A stretch of 64,000 nucleotides of DNA from Luteolibacter rhizosphaerae. GTDB lineage: Bacteria; Verrucomicrobiota; Verrucomicrobiia; Verrucomicrobiales; Akkermansiaceae. Below the pieces are notes generated by a model. The model saw nothing but the letters and a program-made list of their open reading frames with translations, had not been told where the DNA came from and ran no database searches. This document shows positions 18,372-25,805 of this stretch, piece after piece. How positions within the stretch are numbered: position 1 is the stretch's first letter; the number at the start of each line of letters is the position of its first letter. The stretch covers positions 186,001 to 250,000 of the forward strand of contig NZ_JAPDDR010000008.1 in the NCBI RefSeq assembly GCF_025950095.1, given 5' to 3'. Position numbers and translations under genes: made by a program.

Positions 18372-18689
18372 TCACAGGCCGAACCCCTGTGTGAAGCCCC
18401 ATGACCATCTGCGGGCACGGCAATCGGGGCAACGCCGTAAACAGAAACACAGCCACTCAACTCCAGCTAGTAAGCCATGAAGCAGCCATGCTCCAACAAA
18501 AGAGGCTACAAGGAAGAGAGGGGCGGCTAAGAGCCACCACCAGCCAAGTGATGCAGTGTATGACCGTAGCAGTGCAGTCAAAAGACCTCCAGCGACCCCA
18601 GCCAGCGTGACAATCATGAGCCCACAAGAAATACCGGGCAGGAATCCTCGTCCTTCTGTGTGCTGGCAGGATCTGCACTTGTAGATCAC
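18372..18689 (-). CDS. Small membrane protein with zinc-ribbon ends
   Basis: A 105-residue protein. CRSCQ near the N-terminus (Cys5/Cys8) and CPDCRAR near residue 87 form a split CxxC pair that could bind one metal ion. Between them are two strongly hydrophobic segments (about residues 20-45 and 48-75, WWWLLAAPLFLVASFVGAWLL). Both cysteine pairs would then sit on the same, cytoplasmic, side. The start is a GTG at 18689 with no clear ribosome-binding site. Function unknown; it lies within the islet of small minus-strand genes. Confidence 0.6.
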   Translation of the reverse strand: MIYKCRSCQHTEGRGFLPGISCGLMIVTLAGVAGGLLTALLRSYTASLGWWWLLAAPLFLVASFVGAWLLHGLLAGVEWLCFCLRRCPDCRARRWSWGFTQGFGL

Positions 18690-18810
18690 GGCGAGGCGCT
18701 CTCGGAGTTAGGCGAACGCAGAATCCTCCTACGCCCGACCGGGGGCGAGGCTTCGACTGCGGGTTGGGGTTGTAGCGGTCATGACGCTGGAGATGGCGGC
18801 GGGTCAGGGG

Positions 18811-19212
18811 TTAGGAAGGACGGTTCGGCAGGCCTTGCGTTCGTCTCTCAAATCGGACGGCGGAACAATAAGCCGCGAAACCACCCGTCTCGTAGTCATA
18901 GGCTCGCCAGCGGAGCTCATCCAACCCGTGATCTCGAATGTCCTCGAATTCAAGACCAAGAATCTGCCATGAATCAGGGAAAGAGATCTGTGCAGGTCCC
19001 TCCATGATGACAGCCACTCGATCGGCCACGGGGTCATCCAAGTCACCCACAAGTTCCATTACCAATCGCCTCCCAAGGCCTTCGATATCGTTGCGGTAAA
19101 ATTCGAGGCTTAGACGCCAGATGTCCGTGCACCGCATGAACGTGCCTCCCGGAATCAGATCACGAACATCTTCGTATCCCGGGAGTGTGGAAATGGTGCG
19201 TGGTAATTCCAT
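18811..19212 (-). CDS. Hypothetical small protein of the immunity-gene islet
   Basis: A 133-residue acidic soluble protein starting at the ATG at 19212. It has an alternating strand/helix pattern (SLEFYRNDIEGLGRRLVMEL, then WQILGLEFEDIRDHGLDELR) and no signal or membrane segment. I do not recognise the family. Size, acidity and position between SUKH-like genes agree with an immunity-type protein, but this is inference. Confidence 0.55.
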   Translation of the reverse strand: MELPRTISTLPGYEDVRDLIPGGTFMRCTDIWRLSLEFYRNDIEGLGRRLVMELVGDLDDPVADRVAVIMEGPAQISFPDSWQILGLEFEDIRDHGLDELRWRAYDYETGGFAAYCSAVRFERRTQGLPNRPS

Positions 19213-19325
19213 TTTGAACCGAACGTCAAAGTGTAGGCGACCAGCGGGCTGAGGTGGAGCCTGAATTTATCAGTGAAGCAGACTACCCCGCGGGGTTGCC
19301 TACCATGGCGTGTTCTCCCGGTTTT

Positions 19326-19802
19326 TCATTCGGTGAGGAAGACGCGAATCGAGGTGTCGACCGGAACCAGGAACTCCTCCCAATCCTGATCCTTCTCAAA
19401 TTCGTAGCTCTCGTGCTCGAAAATGAAGATCCCGGGCAATAGCGTGCCGGTCTCCGAGAAAACGTATCCGCTGGCGTCAGCGTTGCCCCAATCGACAAAC
19501 GGCACGAAGCGCTTGGCGATCTCGGGGTGCGTCTCTTGGAACCAATCTCTGACGTCGGACGTGTGTTCCGGCAGCTTCGAAATCGGCAGGAAAAACCAAA
19601 GGGTCTCGCCGCCGCGTGATGTTCCGAAACCGTCGTATTCCGCATAAAGCTGCTTGAACTCATCGGGCATCGCGTAACCGATCGCCTTCTCGAACTCGGC
19701 GATGGAAGCTGCCGTGGCGGGAGAACCCAGAATGAGGGAATCCGGATCGTCGGGGTTGTCGACTTTGTGAAACTCAACGATGCACTTGTGCCATTCGGAC
19801 AT
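19326..19802 (-). CDS. SUKH-family (SMI1/KNR4-like) protein, immunity type
   Basis: A 158-residue protein starting at the ATG at 19802. The N-terminal helix and strand SIAEFEKAIGYAMPDEFKQL followed by YAEYDGFG is a classic SUKH opening (I-x-x-x-E...LP-x-x-F-x-x-L...NG). FVPFVDWGNADASGYVF and the acidic C-terminus complete the fold. Bacterial members usually protect against polymorphic toxins. This is the clearest immunity-type gene in the islet. No toxin lies beside it, so cross-protection against foreign toxins is a plausible role. Confidence 0.75.
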   Translation of the reverse strand: MSEWHKCIVEFHKVDNPDDPDSLILGSPATAASIAEFEKAIGYAMPDEFKQLYAEYDGFGTSRGGETLWFFLPISKLPEHTSDVRDWFQETHPEIAKRFVPFVDWGNADASGYVFSETGTLLPGIFIFEHESYEFEKDQDWEEFLVPVDTSIRVFLTE

Positions 19803-20188
19803 TGAGGTGGCTTCTTGTTGGGTGTATTCCTTCGGCTTGTCTCAGCCACAAAGCGTCAACAGAACTATCGTGAGCAGGCTTAACCTCGAGGACATTCTCT
19901 GGAGAACGGCAAAGATGAGCCACGACGCTACCTAGCGCGGGCCATGCGGCGCTTGGTACCGGATCAAAGGGACAAGGTGACTCTTTGAAGGGGTTTCCAG
20001 GTGTGGATGGGGACGAGGTCGTGGCGGCTCCTGAAAGATCTGTTTCCGCTTTCGCGTTTCCTCCTCCCGCCTCGGCTGCCGGGTTCCGGAATCCATGTGT
20101 TGAACGAAACGGCAATTGCTGGAATCCAAGAGGTAATGCCAATCCTGCTCCACTCGGGGAGGGTGGAAATCAGCGGTTGCAATTCCAT

Positions 20189-20207
20189 GAAACCGGTCAC
20201 CGGTTTC
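20189..20207. repeat. Perfect inverted repeat
   Basis: GAAACCGG (20189-20196) and CCGGTTTC (20200-20207) flank TCA. It lies about 110 bases upstream of the GT2 gene, inside the repeat-like spacer. Confidence 0.5.
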
Positions 20208-20250
20208 GCGGCTTGACTTGGCGGGTCGAACCTGTTGGCCTCCGGCCCGC

Positions 20251-20299
20251 CGGGAATCCATACCTGCCGCATCCCGAGTAAGCGGCACGGGGATTCCCG
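20251..20299 (+). repeat. Nested two-stem hairpin upstream of the GT2 gene
   Basis: Outer arms CGGGAATCC (20251-20259) and GGATTCCCG (20291-20299) enclose inner arms TGCCGC (20265-20270) and GCGGCA (20282-20287). It ends 18 bases before the GT2 ATG, so it could be a leader structure or a mobile palindrome. Confidence 0.55.
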
Positions 20300-20317
20300 C
20301 CAACAACCACGAGCCAC

Positions 20318-21826
20318 ATGGACCTTTCCTCTCCTCTCTGGTACTTTTCCTACATTGTCGTTCTGGCTGGCTTGGCAGGCTTCGGCTTCCACCGCCTGTG
20401 CATCGTTTACCTGTACCTGCGCCACGCGAAGAAGTCGCCGCAGCCGAAGGAGATCTTCACGGATCTGCCGTTGGTGACGATCCAGCTGCCGGTCTTCAAC
20501 GAGATGCACGTGGTCGACCGTCTTTTGGATTCGGTGGCCAAGCTGGATTACCCGCAGGACAAGATGCAGATCCAGGTGCTGGACGACTCAACCGACGAGA
20601 CGACGGCGATCTGCGCGGCCGGGGTGGAGCGCCTGCGTGCGCAAGGCTTTGACGCCGAGATGATTCACCGCGACGACCGGACGGGCTTCAAGGCCGGGGC
20701 GCTGGAGCACGGCACCCAATTCGCCAAGGGCGAGCTGCTCTTCATCCTGGATGCGGACTTCGTGCCGAATCCGGACGTGCTGCAGAAGACGGTGCACTAC
20801 TTCTCCGACGAGAAGATCGGCATGATCCAGACCCGCTGGGGTCACCTGAACCGCACCTTCAACGTGCTGACCCGGATCCAGGCGATGTTCCTGGACGGTC
20901 ACCTGGAGCTGGAGCAGACGGCGCGCAACCGCAGCGGCCGCTTCTTCACCTTTAACGGCACCGCGGGGATCTGGCGGAAGAGCTGCATCGCCGATGCGGG
21001 CGGCTGGGAGCACGACACGCTGACGGAGGACATGGACCTGTCCTACCGCGCGCAGCTGAAGGGCTGGCGCTTCATCTTCCTGAACGAAGTCGAGACCCCG
21101 GCCGAGCTGCCGGTGGACATGGACGGCTTCAAGAGCCAGCAGCACCGCTGGACCAAGGGCTCGATCCAGGTCTGCAAGAAGGTGCTGCCCGCGATCTGGA
21201 AGGCGAAGGTGCCGCTCTACATCAAGATGGAGGCGACGGCGCACCTGACCTCGAACTTCGCCTACCTGATGCTGATCTGCCTGTGCTTCCTGATCTACCC
21301 GAACCAGCAGGCGGCGCCGGACTTCGGCCAGTGGACGACGTACATCATCAATATCCCGATCTTCTTCTTCGCCTCCGTGTCGGTGGTGGTGTTCTACATC
21401 ACGGCGCAGCGCGCGCTGCGCCCGGGTGCCTGGTGGAAGGAACTGCCGTACCTGCCGCTGCTGCTGGCGCTGGGAATCGGGATGTCCATCAATAATGCGA
21501 AGGCGGTGCTCGAGGCCCTCTTCAACCACCAGACCGCCTTCGTGCGGACGCCGAAGTACGGGATCGGCCAGAAGGCCAAGACCGATTGGAAGAAAAGCAG
21601 TTACAAGGCGATGAAGACGCTGACGCCGGTGGTGGAACTGCTGTTCGGCTTCTTCTTCCTGTTCGTGGTGGTGGAGGCGGCGCTGAACAACCGCATCTCT
21701 TCTGCAATTCTTCTGCTTCCCTTCCCGGTCGGTTTCTTCTATACATCGCTTTCGTCGATGGCCCGCTTGCTGCCCTCCGGTCGCGTTGCCTCGGACTCCA
21801 CTGCTGAAAACACCACGGAATCCTAG
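20318..21826 (+). CDS. Membrane-embedded family 2 glycosyltransferase (cellulose synthase-like)
   Basis: A 502-residue processive-type GT2. One N-terminal membrane helix (about residues 10-32) precedes the catalytic domain, with the nucleotide-sugar Asp in LDDSTDE (near 90), the metal-binding DAD at 145-147, the base motif TED at 236-238 and QQHRW at 274-278, the full D,D,D,QxxRW set of polysaccharide synthases. About four hydrophobic segments follow (300-390 and 440-485). No PilZ domain is visible. Such enzymes polymerise beta-glycans or glycosylate lipids at the inner membrane; the sugar cannot be read from the sequence. The next gene, an L,D-transpeptidase, begins 14 bases downstream on the same strand. 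Confidence 0.85.
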   Translation: MDLSSPLWYFSYIVVLAGLAGFGFHRLCIVYLYLRHAKKSPQPKEIFTDLPLVTIQLPVFNEMHVVDRLLDSVAKLDYPQDKMQIQVLDDSTDETTAICAAGVERLRAQGFDAEMIHRDDRTGFKAGALEHGTQFAKGELLFILDADFVPNPDVLQKTVHYFSDEKIGMIQTRWGHLNRTFNVLTRIQAMFLDGHLELEQTARNRSGRFFTFNGTAGIWRKSCIADAGGWEHDTLTEDMDLSYRAQLKGWRFIFLNEVETPAELPVDMDGFKSQQHRWTKGSIQVCKKVLPAIWKAKVPLYIKMEATAHLTSNFAYLMLICLCFLIYPNQQAAPDFGQWTTYIINIPIFFFASVSVVVFYITAQRALRPGAWWKELPYLPLLLALGIGMSINNAKAVLEALFNHQTAFVRTPKYGIGQKAKTDWKKSSYKAMKTLTPVVELLFGFFFLFVVVEAALNNRISSAILLLPFPVGFFYTSLSSMARLLPSGRVASDSTAENTTES

Positions 21827-21840
21827 AAGCACCCCACCAC

Positions 21841-22467
21841 ATGATCCAACGAATCCTGCGCTACGCTGTCGCAGCTTCCTTGCTTTTGCCCGCATCCCTG
21901 TCGCTTACAAGCTGCGGCAGCTCCAAAGACACTCGCAGCCAGATGGTAGTGAGTGTCAACGACCAGCGCATGCTGCTGGTCCGCGATGGCAAGCCCGTAA
22001 AACAGTACGTTGTCTCCACTTCGAAGTTCGGAATCGGCTCGAAGAACGGGAGCAACTATACGCCGCTCGGCCAGATGGAAGTCGCCCGCAAGATCGGCGG
22101 CGGCTATCCGGCGGGCGCGGTCTTCAAGAGCCGCCGCCCCACCGGGGAGGTGATCCAGCCGAATGCACCCGGGCGCGACCCGATCGTGGGCCGCATCATG
22201 TGGCTGCATGGCAAGGAGGCCCAGAATTCCAATACCTTCAAGCGCTGCGTCTACATCCACGGGACCCCCGAGGAGTGGCGCCTCGGCACGCCGGCCTCCT
22301 ACGGCTGCGTGCGGATGAGCATGAAGGATGTCGTCGATCTCTACGACCGGATCGGTGAAGGCGCCGAAGTCCGCATCATGCGGGGCTCGCTGCTGGAGAC
22401 CTGGGCCGGTCAAGAGTATGCCCGCAAGCACTCGCCGCAGTTGCTCGAGGGCTATGCCCAACTGTAA
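21841..22467 (+). CDS. L,D-transpeptidase (YkuD) lipoprotein
   Basis: A 208-residue enzyme. The N-terminal signal ends in the lipobox LTSC-G (Cys about residue 25), so it is likely lipid-anchored in the periplasm. The YkuD domain begins near residue 33 (MVVSVNDQRMLLV). The catalytic motif is HGT...SYGCVRM with nucleophile Cys156. These enzymes make 3-3 cross-links in peptidoglycan or attach proteins to it. It follows the GT2 synthase by 14 bases and is probably cotranscribed, hinting at coupling of a glycan synthase to wall remodelling. Confidence 0.88.
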   Translation: MIQRILRYAVAASLLLPASLSLTSCGSSKDTRSQMVVSVNDQRMLLVRDGKPVKQYVVSTSKFGIGSKNGSNYTPLGQMEVARKIGGGYPAGAVFKSRRPTGEVIQPNAPGRDPIVGRIMWLHGKEAQNSNTFKRCVYIHGTPEEWRLGTPASYGCVRMSMKDVVDLYDRIGEGAEVRIMRGSLLETWAGQEYARKHSPQLLEGYAQL

Positions 22468-22494
22468 TTCCTCGCTCCCGAGCGAGAGACTTGC

Positions 22495-22522
22495 TTGACA
22501 GGGGCGGCTCTGTCCCTACATT
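22495..22522 (+). promoter_or_regulatory. Sigma-70-type promoter of rpsT
   Basis: A perfect -35 TTGACA (22495-22500), 16-base spacer and -10 TACATT (22517-22522), about 64 bases before the rpsT ATG. It is the best promoter match in the window. Confidence 0.65.
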
Positions 22523-22585
22523 GCCGCCCCCGCGCGACCCCGCTCGCGCGAACCGTCCGTTTCCGTCCCTATTTTTTTCGTTACC

Positions 22586-22849
22586 ATGGCCAATCACAAG
22601 TCCGCCCTGAAGCGCGTCCGCCAGACCAAGGTCCGCACCGAGCGCAACCGCACCCGCAAGACCGCGATCAAGGTCCTGCGCAAGAAGACCGCTGCTGCCG
22701 TCGTCGCCGCCGACAAGAAGGCCGCCGACCAGTCGCTGCCTGAGTATTTCGCCGTCGTTGACAAGGCCGCCAAGAAGGGCCTCATTCACAAGAACAAGGC
22801 TTCCAACCTGAAGCGGAAGGCCGCCAAGGCCGTGGCTTCGATTGCCTGA
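22586..22849 (+). CDS. rpsT: 30S ribosomal protein S20
   Basis: An 87-residue, very basic helical protein starting MANHKSALKRVRQ, the standard S20 N-terminus; it binds 16S rRNA early in 30S assembly. It has its own promoter (22495-22522) and terminator (22881-22918), as is common for this gene. The conserved C-terminal NKASNLKRKAAKAV segment is present. Confidence 0.97.
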   Translation: MANHKSALKRVRQTKVRTERNRTRKTAIKVLRKKTAAAVVAADKKAADQSLPEYFAVVDKAAKKGLIHKNKASNLKRKAAKAVASIA

Positions 22850-22880
22850 GCCGCTTCACGGACGGTTATTGGATTTCCCT

Positions 22881-22918
22881 GAAGCGGCCCCGGATTCCGG
22901 TGCCGCTTCTTCCTTTTT
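22881..22918 (+). terminator. Intrinsic terminator of rpsT
   Basis: GAAGCGGC-C-CCGG (22881-22893) pairs with CCGG-T-GCCGCTTC (22897-22909) with one mismatch, followed by TTCCTTTTT. It ends about eight bases before the next ATG. Confidence 0.85.
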
Positions 22919-22926
22919 GATAGCCC

Positions 22927-23163
22927 ATGAGTTCCGCGCCCCAAGAGCCTGAATCCCGCCAAGCCAAGGCGGCCAAGATCGCCGCGAGCCCCGCGAACTA
23001 CAAGGTTTGCGAGGGATGTGATTCGATCGTGGGGGCAGGCGCGGTGCTGTGCCCGAATTGCCATAGCTACCGCTTCGATGCCTCGGCGGAGCGGGTGATC
23101 CAGCAGGCGAATGCACTGGGATCGAGGGAGCAGACCTCGGTGACGGCGGGGGATTTGAGCTGA
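22927..23163 (+). CDS. Small zinc-ribbon protein
   Basis: A 78-residue protein. CEGC at residues 28-31 and CPNC at 42-45 form a zinc ribbon; the tail (SAERVIQQANALGSREQTS) is helical. No enzyme domain. The ATG at 22927 stands eight bases after the rpsT terminator T-tract, so expression must rely on readthrough or on a promoter inside the rpsT region. Function unknown; zinc ribbons of this size often bind nucleic acid or ribosomes. Confidence 0.75.
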   Translation: MSSAPQEPESRQAKAAKIAASPANYKVCEGCDSIVGAGAVLCPNCHSYRFDASAERVIQQANALGSREQTSVTAGDLS

Positions 23164-23381
23164 GGCGCTTTTGGCGAATCACTAATCGCCAATCTTCCGA
23201 TCATCAATCGGACTGCGCTTCGCGGGGATTGATGGGGAGTGGTTGGGAGGGGGCTATTTGAGGTGGGGAGGCTTTAGGTTCTCCATCATGGTGGGGAGAA
23301 GGGGATACGCCCCCAGCCGGACCGCGCGGAGCGACGGTCCCTGCCTAGGCCCGGTTGAGGGGGCCGTGGTGCAGGCGGGCC

Positions 23382-25760
23382 TCAGCGGCGGGCGACGGGG
23401 AGGGCGGCGAGGAGGGCGGTGACGACGGTGGTGTGGGCGGCGTCGATTTCCTCGGCCTTCAGGGTGCGGTCGGAGGCGCGGTAGTGGATGCGGTAGGCGA
23501 TGGACTTCTTGTCCGCGGCGAGCTTTTCGCCGGAGGGATCGCTGAAGACATCGAAGCACTCGAAGCCGGTGAGGAGGGGCTCCTTGATCTTGGCGAAGGC
23601 TTTCTCGATCTCGGCATTTGCGAGGGAGGCCGGGGCTTCCATGGCGAGGTCGCGGGAGGAACCGGGGAAGAGCGGGAGATCGGTGATGTCGGTCTTGCCC
23701 GCGACGAGCTTGCGGAGCTTCGGCAGGTCGAGCTCGGCGACGAAGATTGCGGAAGGGGCGTCCAGCTCGCGTTGGCGCGAGGGCAGGATCATGGCGAAGG
23801 TGCCGATATTCTGGGCATCCGCCTGGATGTCGCAGGCGAGCGCGAAGCCATCGCGGTTCCGGGGGAGGAACTGGAGCGAGGCGACGGGGACGAGGGCGGC
23901 GATGGCGGCCTTCAGGTCGTAGAGGTCGGCGGTGGAGTCGCCGCGGGACCAGCCAGAGGGAAGCGCGGGGCCGGAGAGGAGGATGGCGAGCGAGTCGCTT
24001 TCGAGGTCCTTGGCCTTGCCGCCGCCGGCATTGCGGAAGACGCGGCCGATTTCGAAGAGGCGAAGGGCCTTGGTGCCTTGGCGGATATTGCGCGCGGCGG
24101 AGGCGACGAGGCCGGGGACGATGCTCGGGCGCATGACGGCGTGGTCCTCGCTGAGAGGGAGGCTGACGCGGATGGTATCGCCGGGGAGCAGGGGCTTGAG
24201 CGGCAGGGCGTCGGTGAGCTGGGCGTCCGCGATGAGCTTGATGGTCTGGCACTCGTGGAAGCCGAGGCCGGCGAGGCGTTCGCGGAGGCGCATGTCGGCA
24301 TCGTAGGCGGTATCGACGGCGCTGGAGGGGACGAAGGTGCCGCTGAAGCGGGAGGGCACGGCATCGAGGCCTTTTACGCGGACGATTTCCTCGACGAGAT
24401 CGATGTGGCGCTGGAGGTCGGCGCGGAAGGAGGGGACGGACCAGGTGCCGTCGGTGGTCTTCGAGAGGCCGAGTCGGGTGAGGATGGTGGCGGCTTCGTC
24501 GTGAGCGATGCTGGCGCCGGTGAGCTGGTCGAGCTTGGCGAGATCGAGGGCGACGGGCTGCGTGAGGACGGGCGGCTGGCCGGCGCTCATGGTGGCCGGG
24601 GCGGCGGTGCCACCGGCGATTTCGAGGATGAGCTTCACCGCGAGGGCGGAGGCGGGCAGGACGCCATCGGGATTCACGCCGCGCTCGAAGCGGTAGGAGG
24701 AATCCGAGGAGAGGGCGGTGCGGCGCGAGGTGCGGCGGATGAGGGAGGGGGTGAAGTAGGCCGACTCCAGCAGGATATCGGTGGTGGACTCGGTGACGCC
24801 GCTTTCGGAGCCGCCCATGACGCCGCCGAGGGCGAGGGCGCTGCCGGCTTCATCGGAGATCACGCAGTCCTCGGCTTGGAGCGTGTAGGTCGCGCCATCG
24901 AGGGCGAGGAACTCTTCGGCTTCCTTCGCGGTGCGGATGACGAGGGCGCCGGAGACCTTGGCGGCATCGAAGGCGTGGAGGGGCTGGCCGAGCTCGTGGA
25001 GGACGAAGTTCGTGATATCGACGATGTTGTTGATCGGGCGCAGGCCGATGGATTCGAGGCGCTGGGCGAGCCATGCGGGGCTTTCGGCGACTTTCACGCC
25101 GGAGATCCTCACAGCGCTGTAGAAGGGGCAGGAGCCGGGGGCCTCGATGCGGACGCCGGAATCGGTGGCGGGTGCGGGAGCCGGGATCTTGAGCGGTGCG
25201 AGCGGGACTTCCAGCAGGGTGGCCATTTCGCGGGCCATGCCGTAGTGGCTGAGGAGGTCCGGGCGGTTCGGGGTGACCTCGACTTCGAGGAGGACGTCGC
25301 TCTCGAAGAGCTCCTTGACCGGCTTGCCGATGGGCGAGTCGGGCGGGAGGATGAGGAGGCCATCGACGGCGTCGACAAGGCCGATCTCGCTGGCGGAGCA
25401 GAGCATGCCCTTGGACTCGACGCCGCGCATTTTGGCTTCGCCGATGGTGAAGCCGCCGGGGAGGGCAGCGCCGGGAAGGGCGCAGGGGACGCGGTCGCCG
25501 ACCTTGTAGTTCTGGGCGCCGCAGACGATTTGGCGGAGCTGGCCTTCACCGGCATCGACCTGGGTGACCTTGAGCTTGTCGGCGTTCGGGTGTTGAACGG
25601 CCTCCATGATCTGGGCGACTACGATCTTGTCGGAGGAGATGCCTTTTACCTCGATGCCTTCGACCTCGACACCTGCAAAGGTGAGGAGCTTGTCGAGTTC
25701 TTCGGGCGATTTGCCCTTGAGATCCACATGCGTCGCAAGCCAGTTCAGCGAAACGTTCAT
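23382..25760 (-). CDS. pheT: Phenylalanine-tRNA ligase beta subunit
   Basis: A 792-residue beta subunit of the alpha2-beta2 PheRS. It carries the tRNA-binding EMAP-like domain (about 40-150), the B3/4 editing domain (around 205-370, which hydrolyses Tyr-tRNA-Phe), B5, the inactive class II core, and the C-terminal ferredoxin-fold anticodon-binding domain (about 700-792, ending in YRIHYRASDRTLKAEEI...). The start is the ATG at 25760 (MNVSLNWLATHV). It lies 45 bases downstream of pheS, the usual order, but the spacer contains a dispersed 9-bp-period repeat. Confidence 0.96.
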   Translation of the reverse strand: MNVSLNWLATHVDLKGKSPEELDKLLTFAGVEVEGIEVKGISSDKIVVAQIMEAVQHPNADKLKVTQVDAGEGQLRQIVCGAQNYKVGDRVPCALPGAALPGGFTIGEAKMRGVESKGMLCSASEIGLVDAVDGLLILPPDSPIGKPVKELFESDVLLEVEVTPNRPDLLSHYGMAREMATLLEVPLAPLKIPAPAPATDSGVRIEAPGSCPFYSAVRISGVKVAESPAWLAQRLESIGLRPINNIVDITNFVLHELGQPLHAFDAAKVSGALVIRTAKEAEEFLALDGATYTLQAEDCVISDEAGSALALGGVMGGSESGVTESTTDILLESAYFTPSLIRRTSRRTALSSDSSYRFERGVNPDGVLPASALAVKLILEIAGGTAAPATMSAGQPPVLTQPVALDLAKLDQLTGASIAHDEAATILTRLGLSKTTDGTWSVPSFRADLQRHIDLVEEIVRVKGLDAVPSRFSGTFVPSSAVDTAYDADMRLRERLAGLGFHECQTIKLIADAQLTDALPLKPLLPGDTIRVSLPLSEDHAVMRPSIVPGLVASAARNIRQGTKALRLFEIGRVFRNAGGGKAKDLESDSLAILLSGPALPSGWSRGDSTADLYDLKAAIAALVPVASLQFLPRNRDGFALACDIQADAQNIGTFAMILPSRQRELDAPSAIFVAELDLPKLRKLVAGKTDITDLPLFPGSSRDLAMEAPASLANAEIEKAFAKIKEPLLTGFECFDVFSDPSGEKLAADKKSIAYRIHYRASDRTLKAEEIDAAHTTVVTALLAALPVARR

Positions 25761-25770
25761 AGCCAAAAAT

Positions 25771-25788
25771 CTTCCGTGTTATCCGTGT
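25771..25788. repeat. 9-bp-period intergenic repeat in the pheS-pheT spacer
   Basis: CTTCCGTGT (25771-25779) and TATCCGTGT (25780-25788) match the units at 2018-2044. Confidence 0.6.
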
Positions 25789-25805
25789 AAAACCGTGGGT
25801 GCTTC

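Larger units (their letters stand above)
19803..20317. other. Intergenic region with interspersed repeat at the right edge of the islet
   Basis: These 515 bases contain overlapping open frames on both strands that look repeat-derived rather than coding, an 8-bp inverted repeat GAAACCGG/CCGGTTTC (20189-20207), and the nested hairpin at 20251-20299 just before the GT2 gene. Confidence 0.5.

Noticed and set aside
16100-19802. A prophage
   Set aside because: Only one terminase-small-subunit-like gene is found; no integrase, portal, capsid, lysis gene or attachment-site pair is visible.
19774-20306. Open frames on both strands between the SUKH gene and the GT2 gene
   Set aside because: Several overlapping frames of similar length with inverted repeats inside; more likely repeat DNA than genes.
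23355-25790. 811-codon plus-strand frame opposite pheT
   Set aside because: Glycine/aspartate/glutamate-rich antisense text over the confident pheT gene; no fold or start signal.
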